DNA from: an uncultured Sutterellaceae bacterium
Lineage (GTDB): Bacteria > Pseudomonadota > Gammaproteobacteria > Burkholderiales > Burkholderiaceae_F
NCBI GenBank assembly: GCA_902797695.1
Contig: CADBTW010000052.1
Span: 1-48,680 of the forward strand
Direction of reading: 5' to 3'
Length of the DNA stretch: 48,680 nt
Shown here: positions 23,426 through 31,172 of the stretch, one piece after another
How positions within the stretch are numbered: the stretch's first letter is position 1
Layout of the letters: each line of letters starts with the position of its first letter
The notes under the pieces: generated by a model
What the model saw: the letters and a program-made list of their open reading frames with translations, nothing else
Databases searched by the model: none
Told to the model about the DNA's origin: nothing
Position numbers and translations under genes: made by a program

Positions 23426-24466
23426 ATGCCTGAACCGAAGAAGCTCTCGTTCGCCTGCGACTACGAGGAAGGCGCGCACCCGAATATCCTGAAGCGCCTC
23501 GTCGAGACGAACTTCGAGAAGCAGCCGGGGTACGGCGCGGACGAGTATTCGGAATCCGCCCGTGCCCGGATCCGGGAAGCGTGCGGGGCGCCGGAGGCCG
23601 AGGTGTATTTCCTCGCGGGCGGCACCCAGACGAACGCGAACGTGATCGACGCGATCCTCCGCTCGTACGAGGGGGTCGTCGCGGCGACAACCGGCCACGT
23701 CGCGGTGCACGAGGCGGGAGCGATCGAATACTGCGGCCACAAGGTCCTTCCGGTCGAGTCAGAACTCGGGAAGATCTCCGCCGCGGCACTCGAACAGTAC
23801 CTCTCGGACTTCGCTTCTGACGGGAACCGCGACCACATGGTCCAGCCCGGGATGCTCTACATCTCGCAGCCGACCGAGTACGGGACGCTCTACAGCCTCT
23901 CGGAGCTCGAAGAGATCAAGGCGGTCTGCGAAAGGTTCTCGCTTCCGCTCTATGTCGACGGCGCGCGCCTCGCCTACGCTCTCGCGAGCCCCGCGAACGA
24001 CGTGACGCTCAAGGACCTCGCCCGGCTCTGCGACGCGTTTTATATCGGCGGCACGAAGTGCGGGGCCTTGATCGGCGAAGCGGTCGTCTTCCCGCGAAAG
24101 GGGCTCGTCCGGAAGTTCTTCACGAGCATCAAGCAGCACGGAGCGCTCCTCGCGAAGGGCCGGCTCTGCGGGATCCAGTTCGACGAGCTCTTCCGCGACG
24201 GCCTCTACTTCAAGGTGGGCGGGAACGCGATCCGCATGGCGATCAAGCTCCAGAAGGCGCTGAAGGAGAAGGGCTATGAGCTCCTCTTCGAATCCCCGAC
24301 GAACCAGATACTCGTCGTTCTCGAGAACAGGAAGATGGCGGAGCTTGAAAAGAAGGTCGTGATGAGCTTCTGGGAGAAGCGGGACGACACCCACACGCTC
24401 GTCCGCTTCGCGACGAGCTGGGCGACGCGGGAAGAGGACGTCGACCGCCTGATCTCGATCCTCTAG
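23426..24466 (+). CDS. ltaA: Low-specificity L-threonine aldolase / beta-eliminating lyase family
   Basis: The 346-aa fold-type I PLP enzyme probably cleaves L-threonine or L-allo-threonine to glycine and acetaldehyde. PLP lysine is K211 in YIGGTKCGAL, with the cofactor aspartate in YVDGARLAYA (D178, R181) and substrate loop FLAGGTQTNANV (62-73). AAGGA precedes the ATG by 7 nt. It forms an operon with the alaX gene 20 nt downstream and is divergent from a LysR gene. Related tyrosine phenol-lyase-like enzymes share the fold but are longer. Confidence 0.85.
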   Translation: MPEPKKLSFACDYEEGAHPNILKRLVETNFEKQPGYGADEYSESARARIREACGAPEAEVYFLAGGTQTNANVIDAILRSYEGVVAATTGHVAVHEAGAIEYCGHKVLPVESELGKISAAALEQYLSDFASDGNRDHMVQPGMLYISQPTEYGTLYSLSELEEIKAVCERFSLPLYVDGARLAYALASPANDVTLKDLARLCDAFYIGGTKCGALIGEAVVFPRKGLVRKFFTSIKQHGALLAKGRLCGIQFDELFRDGLYFKVGGNAIRMAIKLQKALKEKGYELLFESPTNQILVVLENRKMAELEKKVVMSFWEKRDDTHTLVRFATSWATREEDVDRLISIL

Positions 24467-24486
24467 GAGCCTGGGGGGAGAAGCCA

Positions 24487-25164
24487 ATGCTTTACTACGA
24501 CGACAGCTACGCGACCGAATGCCGGACAGTCGTCACCGGAATCCTCGACGAGGCCGGGCGGAAGTACCTCGTCCTCCGCGACAATCTCTTCTACCCCCAG
24601 GGCGGGGGCGAGAAGGGGGACCGCGGGACGCTCGAGTGGGAGGGCGGCACGGTCCGGGTCCTGAAGGCGCTCCGGGGACCTGACGGACCGGTGCTCGCGA
24701 CGGACGCGGAGGACCCCGCGCTCCTCGTCGGGAAAACGGTTCACTGCAGCCTGGACTGGGCGTTCAGGCTTCACCAGATGCGGCTCCACTCGGCGCTCCA
24801 CCTGCTCCATTCCCTCATCGGGGACGCGCTCGGGCGCGAGCCCGCGAACCCGTCGCTTTCGGAAGTCGAGGAAGGGTTCGCGGTGAACCGGTACCCGGCG
24901 TCCGACGTCGACCCCGTCGACTTTTCCGAGATCGAGCGCCGGATGAACGAAATCATTGCGAAAGGCGAGCCCGCCTCGGTCACTCCTGACCCGAAGAACC
25001 CCGGATTCCGGGTCTGGCGCGCGATCGGGCACGAGATCCCCTGCGGCGGGCTCCACGTCCGGGACCTTTCCGAGATCGGCCCTGTGTCACTCGTCCTCCA
25101 CCGCAAGAAGGGAAACGTCTCGGTGAAGGTTTTCCTCGAATCCGAGTCCGGCTCGGAGCACTAG
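24487..25164 (+). CDS. alaX: AlaX-type alanyl-tRNA editing hydrolase
   Basis: The 225-aa protein is a free-standing editing domain that removes Ser (or Gly) wrongly attached to tRNA-Ala. The zinc ligands are all present: H101 and H105 in HSALHLLH, C186 and H190 in PCGGLH. The glycine-rich FYPQGGGEKGDRG (36-47) is conserved. It has the AlaRS-like N-terminal fold segment, as in AlaX-II type proteins. Coupling with a threonine aldolase, an enzyme making glycine, is notable since glycine is a known mis-acylation substrate. A terminator follows at 25198. Confidence 0.9.
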   Translation: MLYYDDSYATECRTVVTGILDEAGRKYLVLRDNLFYPQGGGEKGDRGTLEWEGGTVRVLKALRGPDGPVLATDAEDPALLVGKTVHCSLDWAFRLHQMRLHSALHLLHSLIGDALGREPANPSLSEVEEGFAVNRYPASDVDPVDFSEIERRMNEIIAKGEPASVTPDPKNPGFRVWRAIGHEIPCGGLHVRDLSEIGPVSLVLHRKKGNVSVKVFLESESGSEH

Positions 25165-25197
25165 CCCGGAAGCCTCCTCGGCGGAGGAGTGTATATT

Positions 25198-25228
25198 GGC
25201 CCCATGCCCCAGGCACGGGGCCGTTTTT
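25198..25228 (+). terminator. Terminator after alaX
   Basis: GGCCCC (25198-25203) pairs with GGGGCC (25217-25222), extended by an inner GCC/GGC, and GTTTTT follows. Confidence 0.75.
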
Positions 25229-25246
25229 ACTGAGAGAAGAAGGAAA

Positions 25247-25735
25247 ATGGAGAAGCTTATCCGCACCGCGACGACCGCGGACGCCGACATCATCGCGGCG
25301 GCCGAAGCCGAATCGTTCCCGAAGGCCGAGGCCGCGACCCGGGAGGAATTCGCGGAGCGGCTCGAAGCCTACGCGAACCATTTCTGGCTCCTCTTCGTGG
25401 ACGGCGAGCTCGCGTCCTTCGTGGACGGCATGGTCTCGAATGACCCGGAGCTCAGGGACGAGATGTACGAACGCGCCTCGATGCACGAGGAGGGGGGCGC
25501 CTGGCAGATGATCTTCGGCGTCGTCACGCGGCCCGCCTACCGGAAGCACGGGTACGCGGGGGAGCTGATCCGGCGCGCGATCGAGGACTCCCGGAAGGCG
25601 GGAAGAAAGGGCATCGTCCTCACCTGCAAGGACCGGCTCGTTCACTGGTACGCGAAGTTCGGCTTCGTGAACGAGGGCTACAAGGGCTCCGACCATGGCG
25701 GCGTCCGCTGGAACCAGATGCGGATCACGTTCTGA
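25247..25735 (+). CDS. GNAT-family N-acetyltransferase
   Basis: The 162-aa protein has the GNAT fold with the acetyl-CoA loop in RPAYRKHGYAGELIRRAI and a C-terminal WYAKFGFVNEGYKGSDHGG segment. This layout recalls arylalkylamine/small-molecule acetyltransferases. The substrate cannot be named. The ATG at 25247 has AGAAGGA 4-9 nt upstream; the longer frame to 25196 runs into the alaX terminator. It stands alone between two terminators. Confidence 0.85.
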   Translation: MEKLIRTATTADADIIAAAEAESFPKAEAATREEFAERLEAYANHFWLLFVDGELASFVDGMVSNDPELRDEMYERASMHEEGGAWQMIFGVVTRPAYRKHGYAGELIRRAIEDSRKAGRKGIVLTCKDRLVHWYAKFGFVNEGYKGSDHGGVRWNQMRITF

Positions 25736-25772
25736 AGGGCTTCCGCCTGACCCAACTCGTCGCAGGCAAGTG

Positions 25773-25809
25773 AAAGGGCAGCGTCCCCGCCCCGGGACCT
25801 GCCCTTTTC
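25773..25809. terminator. Bidirectional terminator between the GNAT and ogt genes
   Basis: AAAGGGCAG (25773-25781) pairs with CTGCCCTTT (25799-25807), followed by a further T. The genes converge here. Confidence 0.75.
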
Positions 25810-25825
25810 CCAACCGCCCGGCTTC

Positions 25826-26359
25826 CTAGAGAAGCTCTTCCCCGGGCCTCTCGAGCCCGAGGAGGATTCTCTTCGCGGGGAGCCCGCCGCCGTAGCCGGT
25901 GAGCGTCCCGTTTTTCCCGACCACCCTGTGGCAGGGAACGATGATCGAGAAGGGGTTCCGGCCGACCGCGCCCCCGACCGCCTGGGACGCTCCCGGCTGC
26001 CCGATCTCGCGCGCAATGTCGCCGTAACAAACGGTCTTCCCGTAGGGGATCCGCTGGAGCGCCTTCCAAACCTTTTCCTCAAACGGCGTCGCAACGAACC
26101 GGAGCGGGAGGTCGAACTCCTTCCGCTCGCCCCGGAAGTATTCGTCAAGCTCCTTCGCGGCCTGCCGGGTGAGTGCCGATCCCCCTTCCCTGAAAGGCTC
26201 TCCCCCGAGGCGCTTCCGGACCATCTCGTAGGACTGGTGCGCACCATTCAGCCAGTCCGTGCAGACGAGCTTTCCGCCCGCGGACCCGAGGACGATGTCG
26301 CCTGCGGGCGAGTGGTAGATCTCCATCGCGACCGTTTCAGTCTTCGCTTTCTTCGCCAT
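25826..26359 (-). CDS. ogt: Methylated-DNA--protein-cysteine methyltransferase (Ogt)
   Basis: The 177-aa suicide enzyme moves the methyl group of O6-methylguanine to C143 of the IVPCHRVVG motif. The DNA-binding HTH region ASQAVGGAVGRNP is present; the base-flipping Arg common at this spot is Gln126, as I recall in some Gram-positive homologs too. Start at 26359 has GGAG about 9 nt upstream; the longer frame to 26410 lacks family residues. It is a single gene, convergent with the GNAT gene. Confidence 0.9.
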   Translation of the reverse strand: MAKKAKTETVAMEIYHSPAGDIVLGSAGGKLVCTDWLNGAHQSYEMVRKRLGGEPFREGGSALTRQAAKELDEYFRGERKEFDLPLRFVATPFEEKVWKALQRIPYGKTVCYGDIAREIGQPGASQAVGGAVGRNPFSIIVPCHRVVGKNGTLTGYGGGLPAKRILLGLERPGEELL

Positions 26360-26467
26360 TTCGCTTCTCCACCTGGGGAAGAGGCTCCTTCCTGGAGGCT
26401 CACTCACCAAACCACCCGATCGTACGCTTCGGGGATCACCGGCTCAAGTACCTGCCACGCGCGGGAA

Positions 26468-26491
26468 GGCCTCGCGCCGGGTCGCGAGGCC
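26468..26491. other. Perfect 9-bp hairpin between ogt and the unknown operon
   Basis: GGCCTCGCG (26468-26476) and CGCGAGGCC (26483-26491) are perfect complements around CCGGGT. No T run follows on either strand, so it is not a standard terminator. It lies 33 bp after the last gene of the minus-strand unknown operon and could still protect or end that transcript. Confidence 0.4.
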
Positions 26492-26523
26492 AGACTACCG
26501 AACGAATTCTCAAGTTAGTAGAG

Positions 26524-27024
26524 TTACATGCCGCCTGAGCGCGCCAGAGTGCCGTTTTTTCCGAATTCCTCCCCCAGCCCCGCGGGTTCCTCTAAGGGTG
26601 CGTCCGCGAGCAGGAGGAGCAGCTCCTCGAACCCCGGAATCGATTCGCCGCAGCGGGGCTCGAGGTTCGTGAACGGGAGGGTCCCGCCCCCGATGTCCCC
26701 GGGGATCCCGAAGTCCTCGGATCCGATCATGACCCAGTCGTTCTGGAAGTCCCAGCAGATCTCGACTCTCTCCCCGTCCGCAAGCGTCTGGTTGAGCCAG
26801 AGCGTCACCCGTTTCCCCTGGAGGAGCTCGTACCACTTCCGGAACGCGAGCGTCACCGTGCTCGACTCCTCGCGGTTCACGCCCCAGCGGATGGTGAGCG
26901 TCATCGTCTGCTTCCGGAGCGCCGGAGTTTCCCGCTCGAGCTCATCGAGCGTGGGAAGGAAAGGAAGGGGCTTCCCTGAGCGCTTCGCCTCGCGCGCCTT
27001 CTGGATCCACTTCTTCCGCCTCAT
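26524..27024 (-). CDS. Unknown protein C of a three-gene operon, paralog of protein A
   Basis: I do not recognise this 166-aa family. The N-terminus reads WIQKAREAKRSGKPLPFLPTL, then a beta-rich domain with TMTLTIRW, TVTLAFRKWYELLQGKR and ERVEICWDFQNDW. The same order of elements occurs in the first gene of the operon (27968-28543): W..rA.EAK..G.PLP.LP, an LT+.W strand, an F..W..+L.GK motif and a W.F strand. The two are therefore related. The ATG at 27024 overlaps the preceding stop by 4 nt (ATGA), so it is translationally coupled. No signal peptide or membrane helix; probably cytosolic. The C-terminus lacks the acidic/basic tail of protein A. Confidence 0.8.
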   Translation of the reverse strand: MRRKKWIQKAREAKRSGKPLPFLPTLDELERETPALRKQTMTLTIRWGVNREESSTVTLAFRKWYELLQGKRVTLWLNQTLADGERVEICWDFQNDWVMIGSEDFGIPGDIGGGTLPFTNLEPRCGESIPGFEELLLLLADAPLEEPAGLGEEFGKNGTLARSGGM

Positions 27025-27971
27025 CGCGATCCCTCCGCTTCGGGTTCGAACCCGGTGACGCCGCCCTTCCTCCATTCGCGCATGAAAAGCGTGATGAAGT
27101 CCCGGTCCGACCTCGCGCCGATCCTCCGGAAGTGCCGGAGGAACATGGGAAAGAGCCCGGGGGGAAGGCGCACCTCGGGATCCGCTTCGAGGATCGGCAT
27201 CCGCGGGCCCTCGGACCTTCCCGGGGTGCCGGAACTGAAAGACTCCCGGGTAAACGCCCCGAAGTCGGTCGCGAAGGCTGCCCGCCTCTCCCCGTCCTCG
27301 CCGATCGGGAAAAGCCAGCCGCCCCCTTTCCTCGAGTCGCGGGTGATGAAGATGAAGCCGTTCCGGGCGCGTGCCGCCTCGATGAGCAGGATGTCCTCGG
27401 AAGAAAGAGGGAACCTGACCGAGCCGCTCGCGCATGGCCGGGTCCTCTTCCTTACGGGGTCCCGGAGCCCGAGGTCAACGAGCTTTCCCTCCGGCCCGTC
27501 ACCTGGAACCGCGAGCGAAAAGCGGAACCTCTCACCCACGATCCCCTGCGTCGCGAATCCTGACGCGGTCACCGCGGCGGAGAACCCGTCCCCGGCGCTC
27601 TCGACCGCGCCCGTCACCCCTGATTCCAGCGCCGGAGCGCAGTAGTCCCCGAGGAGGGGGTAAAGCTCCCCGAACTGGATCGCGAAGTCTGACGGCGTCC
27701 TCGTCCCGCAGTATCCGTTTCCCGGACGTTCATAGTGGTGGAAGCGGCCTTCGCCGATCAGGCGGACCAGGGCCTGCGCGAGCGGCAGCGCCCTGAGGTC
27801 CGGCCACCCGGTGCCGGTTCCGCCAAGGCTGATCACCGTCCGCTCGATCTCGTCCGCCTCAATCGGAAACCGTCCCTTCAGGTACGCCGCTGCCGCGACG
27901 CAGTCGGAGAGGCAGAGCGTGAACCCGGAACCCGGTTCTTCGACGACAGCCGGCTTCTCTTTCCTCATCAC
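27021..27971 (-). CDS. Unknown protein B of a three-gene operon
   Basis: The 316-aa soluble protein has no motif I recognise. N-terminal region about 14-100 (LCLSDCVAAAAYLKGRFPIEADEIERTV in pieces; HYERPGNGYCGTRTPSDFAIQFGELYPLLGDYCAP) could be a helical domain. The middle (about 190-230) contains LIEAARARNGFIFITRD. The C-terminus carries LPPGLFPMFLRHFRRIGARSDRDFITLFMREWRKGG, which looks like a helical end domain. It overlaps both neighbours by 4 nt (ATGA), so its stoichiometry is probably tied to A and C. No nuclease, ATPase or transferase motif is apparent. Its coding quality (length, clean overlap, continuous hydrophobic periodicity) supports a real gene. Confidence 0.78.
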   Translation of the reverse strand: MMRKEKPAVVEEPGSGFTLCLSDCVAAAAYLKGRFPIEADEIERTVISLGGTGTGWPDLRALPLAQALVRLIGEGRFHHYERPGNGYCGTRTPSDFAIQFGELYPLLGDYCAPALESGVTGAVESAGDGFSAAVTASGFATQGIVGERFRFSLAVPGDGPEGKLVDLGLRDPVRKRTRPCASGSVRFPLSSEDILLIEAARARNGFIFITRDSRKGGGWLFPIGEDGERRAAFATDFGAFTRESFSSGTPGRSEGPRMPILEADPEVRLPPGLFPMFLRHFRRIGARSDRDFITLFMREWRKGGVTGFEPEAEGSR

Positions 27972-28543
27972 CTGTCTCCATCCTGCCTGAACTCGGACTT
28001 CAGGTCACGAGCCGGCCCGACCGGCGCTTCCGAGCAGAGTTCGAAGAGGTCGACGTCCGGCGGGAGCGGCTTCCTCCCCCGGCGCCGCCTCGGGCGGTCG
28101 TCGTCAGAGTCGTCATTCCAGGCTTCGCAGGCTTCTTCCACCTCCCCCTCGACCTCGTAGTTCCAGCGGCACGTTTCGTATTCGTGGGAGATCTCGGAAT
28201 CGGTGCAGCTCCCGTCGAAGATCTCGCCGGGCGACGTGTCGTTATCCGTGAAGACCCCGAGGAGCCTGTCGTGGAAAAGCCACCGGATGTGGCAGTACTC
28301 GCCCTCCGACTCCTGCCACTCGGCCGTGGTGTACGTTTTCCCCCGCAGAATCTGAAGCCACTGGTAAAACGTGATCGTGATCGTCGTGGACCCGCAGTCC
28401 CAGTACACGGTGAGGTCGATCGTCTCGTCCCGGATCCAGGGGCATTCGGCGGCGAGCGTCCGGGTCGCGGGGAGCGGCGGGAGCGGAAGCCCCATTTCCT
28501 TCGCTTCGGCCGCGCGTCTCGCCCAGTCTGGTTTCCTTCCCAT
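27968..28543 (-). CDS. Unknown protein A of a three-gene operon
   Basis: The first gene of the operon encodes a 191-aa protein with a strong ribosome site (GAGGAGGA, 8-10 nt before the ATG). Its first 115 residues (WARRAAEAKEMGLPLPPLP ... TIDLTVYW ... TFYQWLQILRGK ... YCHIRWLFHD) align with protein C. Next come a very acidic stretch (EVEGEVEEACEAW, then NDDSDDD) and a basic patch (RPRRRRGRK), and a conserved-looking DVDLFELCSEAP end. The charged tail might bind nucleic acid or a partner; that is a guess. No known family comes to mind. Confidence 0.78.
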   Translation of the reverse strand: MGRKPDWARRAAEAKEMGLPLPPLPATRTLAAECPWIRDETIDLTVYWDCGSTTITITFYQWLQILRGKTYTTAEWQESEGEYCHIRWLFHDRLLGVFTDNDTSPGEIFDGSCTDSEISHEYETCRWNYEVEGEVEEACEAWNDDSDDDRPRRRRGRKPLPPDVDLFELCSEAPVGPARDLKSEFRQDGDR

Positions 28544-28896
28544 GTCTTCAATCCTCCTCGGAAACGCCCCCCTCGCGCCCTACGGTTCCGGGAAGGAGAA
28601 AAAGGACCGGATCCAAGAGGGCGCGGGGGACTTCAAATCACTTTTGGGGAAGGCCTATTCCCTCCCCTCGCCTGAATCCATTCTATGGAAACGGGTCAGA
28701 CGGGAAAGACGTGATCCAGGCGAAAGTTGAGCGGACCGCAGCCGACTCTTTCATGACGATATTTTTTCGATAAGATCAATCAATTACGAAGATTTCTTAA
28801 AGTTGACAGAGATCAGCAATACCGCCTGGGGCGAAGGGACCGGAGGCTCCTCCCGGCCCGCCCTCGTAAAGGATGCGGGAGCGGGAAAGAAGCCGG
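28544..28896. other. 353-bp region upstream of the unknown operon
   Basis: It carries the operon's probable promoter in an AT-rich stretch near 28745-28800 and the tail of the exporter operon. The GC-rich part at 28815-28880 has only imperfect stems. No gene is visible. Confidence 0.4.
28756..28783 (-). promoter_or_regulatory. Candidate promoter for the A-B-C operon
   Basis: On the minus strand TTGATT (28778-28783) and TATCGT (28756-28761) are 16 bp apart within the only AT-rich part of the region. It implies a leader of about 205 nt. Each hexamer matches 4 of 6. Confidence 0.3.
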
Positions 28897-30027
28897 TCAG
28901 GCGAGCCGGTGCCGGAAGAGCCAGCCGGCGAGCGGAAGCGAAATCGCCGCGATGATCCCGAGCGGCACGAAGTCGAGCCAGATGTCGGCGAATCCCGCCC
29001 CCTCGAGGTACACCCGCCGCACGAAGTCGATCCCGAAGCGGACCGGGTTCGCGAATGTCCCGTACTGGAGCGCCGCCGCCATGTTGCTTACCGGAGAGAG
29101 GAGCCCCGAAAGGATGAAGGAGGGAACGAGGAAGAGGAACGCGTAGAGCATCGCCTGCTGCATCGAGCGGGCGACGGAGGAGATCGAGAGCCCGATCCCG
29201 ACGATCGAGATGTTGAAGACGAGGAGCCCGAGGTAGAGGAGCGCGACGCTTCCCGGGAACGGGATCCCGAACCAGAACCGGACGACGAGGAGGATCACGG
29301 TGGACTGCGAGAGGCCGACGAGGATCGGGGGCACGGCCTTCCCGACGAGGATCTGGGTCGGCGTGAGGGGCGAGACGAGGAGCTGCTCGAAAGTCCCCTG
29401 CTCCCGCTCGCGCGCGACCGAGAACGCGGAGAGGAGGAGAGTCTGCAGGAGGGAAAGCGAGGCGACCAGCGCGACGAGGATCGCCCAGCGGCTGTCGAGG
29501 TTCTCGTTGAACCACGCGCGGGTCACGACCGTGACGGGGGCTGAGCGCCCGAGGAGATCGGCGCCATACGTCGCCGCGATTTGCCCGAGGTAGGCGCTGG
29601 AGAGCCCCGCGGTCATCGAGTTGCGGCCGTCGAGCAGGAGCTGCAACGGGGCCGCCTCGCCCCGTGCGAGCTTCTTCCCGAAATCGTTCGGGATGATGAT
29701 CGCGAGCGCCGCCCGCTCCCGCAGGATCTCATACTCGGCCTCGGGCTCGGTCGACGCAGTCGAAGTGCGGACGAAGATCCCCGTGCTGTCGATCCTCGCG
29801 AGGAGGTCAGCGCTCGCGCGGCACCGGCACTGGTCGACGAGGGCGTAGGGCGCGTACTTCAGTTCGAAGCTCGCAGCGTACCCGAAGAGGAGCGACTGGA
29901 CGACGACCGGGACCACGAGGATCGCGCGGCTCTTCGGGTCCTTGAGGAGCGCCCGCGTTTCCTTCCGCATGAGGGACGCGATCCGGGAAACGTAGAGGAG
30001 GAGGGACTGGAAACTGGTCTTTCGCAT
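28897..30027 (-). CDS. ybhR: ABC-2 type exporter permease, YbhR-like
   Basis: The 376-aa permease has an N-terminal helix after KDPKSRAILVVPVVVQSLLFGY, a large periplasmic loop and five C-terminal helices. The family core is AREREQGTFEQLLVSPLTPTQILVGKAVP. It pairs with YbhS to form the membrane channel of a drug/xenobiotic exporter driven by YbhF. It is last in the operon, starting 5 nt after the ybhS stop. E. coli ybhGFSR has the same gene order. Confidence 0.9.
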   Translation of the reverse strand: MRKTSFQSLLLYVSRIASLMRKETRALLKDPKSRAILVVPVVVQSLLFGYAASFELKYAPYALVDQCRCRASADLLARIDSTGIFVRTSTASTEPEAEYEILRERAALAIIIPNDFGKKLARGEAAPLQLLLDGRNSMTAGLSSAYLGQIAATYGADLLGRSAPVTVVTRAWFNENLDSRWAILVALVASLSLLQTLLLSAFSVAREREQGTFEQLLVSPLTPTQILVGKAVPPILVGLSQSTVILLVVRFWFGIPFPGSVALLYLGLLVFNISIVGIGLSISSVARSMQQAMLYAFLFLVPSFILSGLLSPVSNMAAALQYGTFANPVRFGIDFVRRVYLEGAGFADIWLDFVPLGIIAAISLPLAGWLFRHRLA

Positions 30028-30032
30028 CTTCG

Positions 30033-31172
30033 CTACTCCAGGCGTTTCCGGAGCGTGCGGCAGCAGGCGGCTCCGAAGAGGACCGAATAAAGCGCGAGCA
30101 CCGCCATCCCCTCAGCCACCGTCCGGGGGTCGCTCCCGACGAGGAAGAGCACCTTCTCCACCCGCATGAAGTGCGTCGCCGGGAAAAGCTCGCAGATCGG
30201 CTGGAGCCACATCGGCATGTTCCGGAGGTCGAAGATGAAGCCTGAGAACATGAGGGAGGGGAGGAAGCTGACGAGAAGCGCGACCTGGCTCGCGAGGAAC
30301 TGGCTCCGCATCGCGCCCGAAACGAGAAGCCCGAGGAGGAGCGAGACGAAGAGGTAGAGGACGGAGGAGAGGATGATGAGGCCGAGCGACCCCCGGATCG
30401 GGACATTGAAGAGGAAGCGCGCGGCGAGGAGGCACATCGCGATGTCCGCGAGCCCGATCGCGAGGTAGGGAGACACCTTCGCGATCACGATCTCGGGGGC
30501 CTTCACCGGGGTCGCGAAGAGCGACTCGAACGTCCCCCGCTCCCACTCGCGCGCGATGAGGAGCGAAGCGAGGAACGCCCCGATGATCGTGAGGATGAGG
30601 ACGATGATCCCGGGAACGAGGAACCAGGTGCTTGTCGACGCCTCGTTGAACCACATCCGGGGAATCACGTCGATTCCGCCCGCCGAGAGCCCGCGCGAAG
30701 CGGCTTCGCGCGCGGCCCAGGCGCTGATCGCTCCGGTGACCTGGCCCTGCACCGTCTTCGCGGTCTGGGCGTCGGTCCCGTTGAGGACGAGCTGGACCGT
30801 GGCGGCGCCGCCCTCGAACTTCCGGTCGAAGTCTGTCGGGATCCGGATAACGGCGTAGACCTCGCCCCGGAGCATCGACCGGCTCGCGGAGTCGATCGTC
30901 CCTGTGCGCACCGTGACAAAGTAGCGCGAGGCGTCGAGCGCGCGTTCGAGAGACCTCGCGGCGTCCCCGCGCGACTCCGCCACGACCGCGACACGCGTGT
31001 TCTCCACGTCGAACGAGATCCCGTAGCCGAAGAGCACGATGAGGATCGCGGGAAGGAGAAGCCCGATCACGAGGTTGCTCCGGTCGCGAAGCATCTGCCG
31101 CCACTCCTTCGCGAGAAGCGCGCGGAGCCTCGTCGGGAACCCGGAACGTGCCGGCGTCCGTTCGCCGCTCAT
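30033..31172 (-). CDS. ybhS: ABC-2 type exporter permease, YbhS-like
   Basis: The 379-aa protein shows the same topology as its neighbour: one helix near residue 40 (LVIGLLLPAILIVLFGYGISF), a periplasmic domain, then five helices starting at PGIIVLILTIIGAFLASLL. The motif AREWERGTFESLFATPVKAPEIVIAKVSP marks the YbhS/YhhJ family. Its start overlaps the ATPase stop by 4 nt. With YbhR, YbhF and YbhG it would form a tripartite-type export system reaching an outer-membrane channel encoded elsewhere. Confidence 0.9.
   Translation of the reverse strand: MSGERTPARSGFPTRLRALLAKEWRQMLRDRSNLVIGLLLPAILIVLFGYGISFDVENTRVAVVAESRGDAARSLERALDASRYFVTVRTGTIDSASRSMLRGEVYAVIRIPTDFDRKFEGGAATVQLVLNGTDAQTAKTVQGQVTGAISAWAAREAASRGLSAGGIDVIPRMWFNEASTSTWFLVPGIIVLILTIIGAFLASLLIAREWERGTFESLFATPVKAPEIVIAKVSPYLAIGLADIAMCLLAARFLFNVPIRGSLGLIILSSVLYLFVSLLLGLLVSGAMRSQFLASQVALLVSFLPSLMFSGFIFDLRNMPMWLQPICELFPATHFMRVEKVLFLVGSDPRTVAEGMAVLALYSVLFGAACCRTLRKRLE

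Noticed and set aside
28762-28784. Possible Fnr box (TTGAT..ATC) before the unknown operon
   Set aside because: The spacing between half-sites is one base short of TTGAT-N4-ATCAA and the second half is imperfect.
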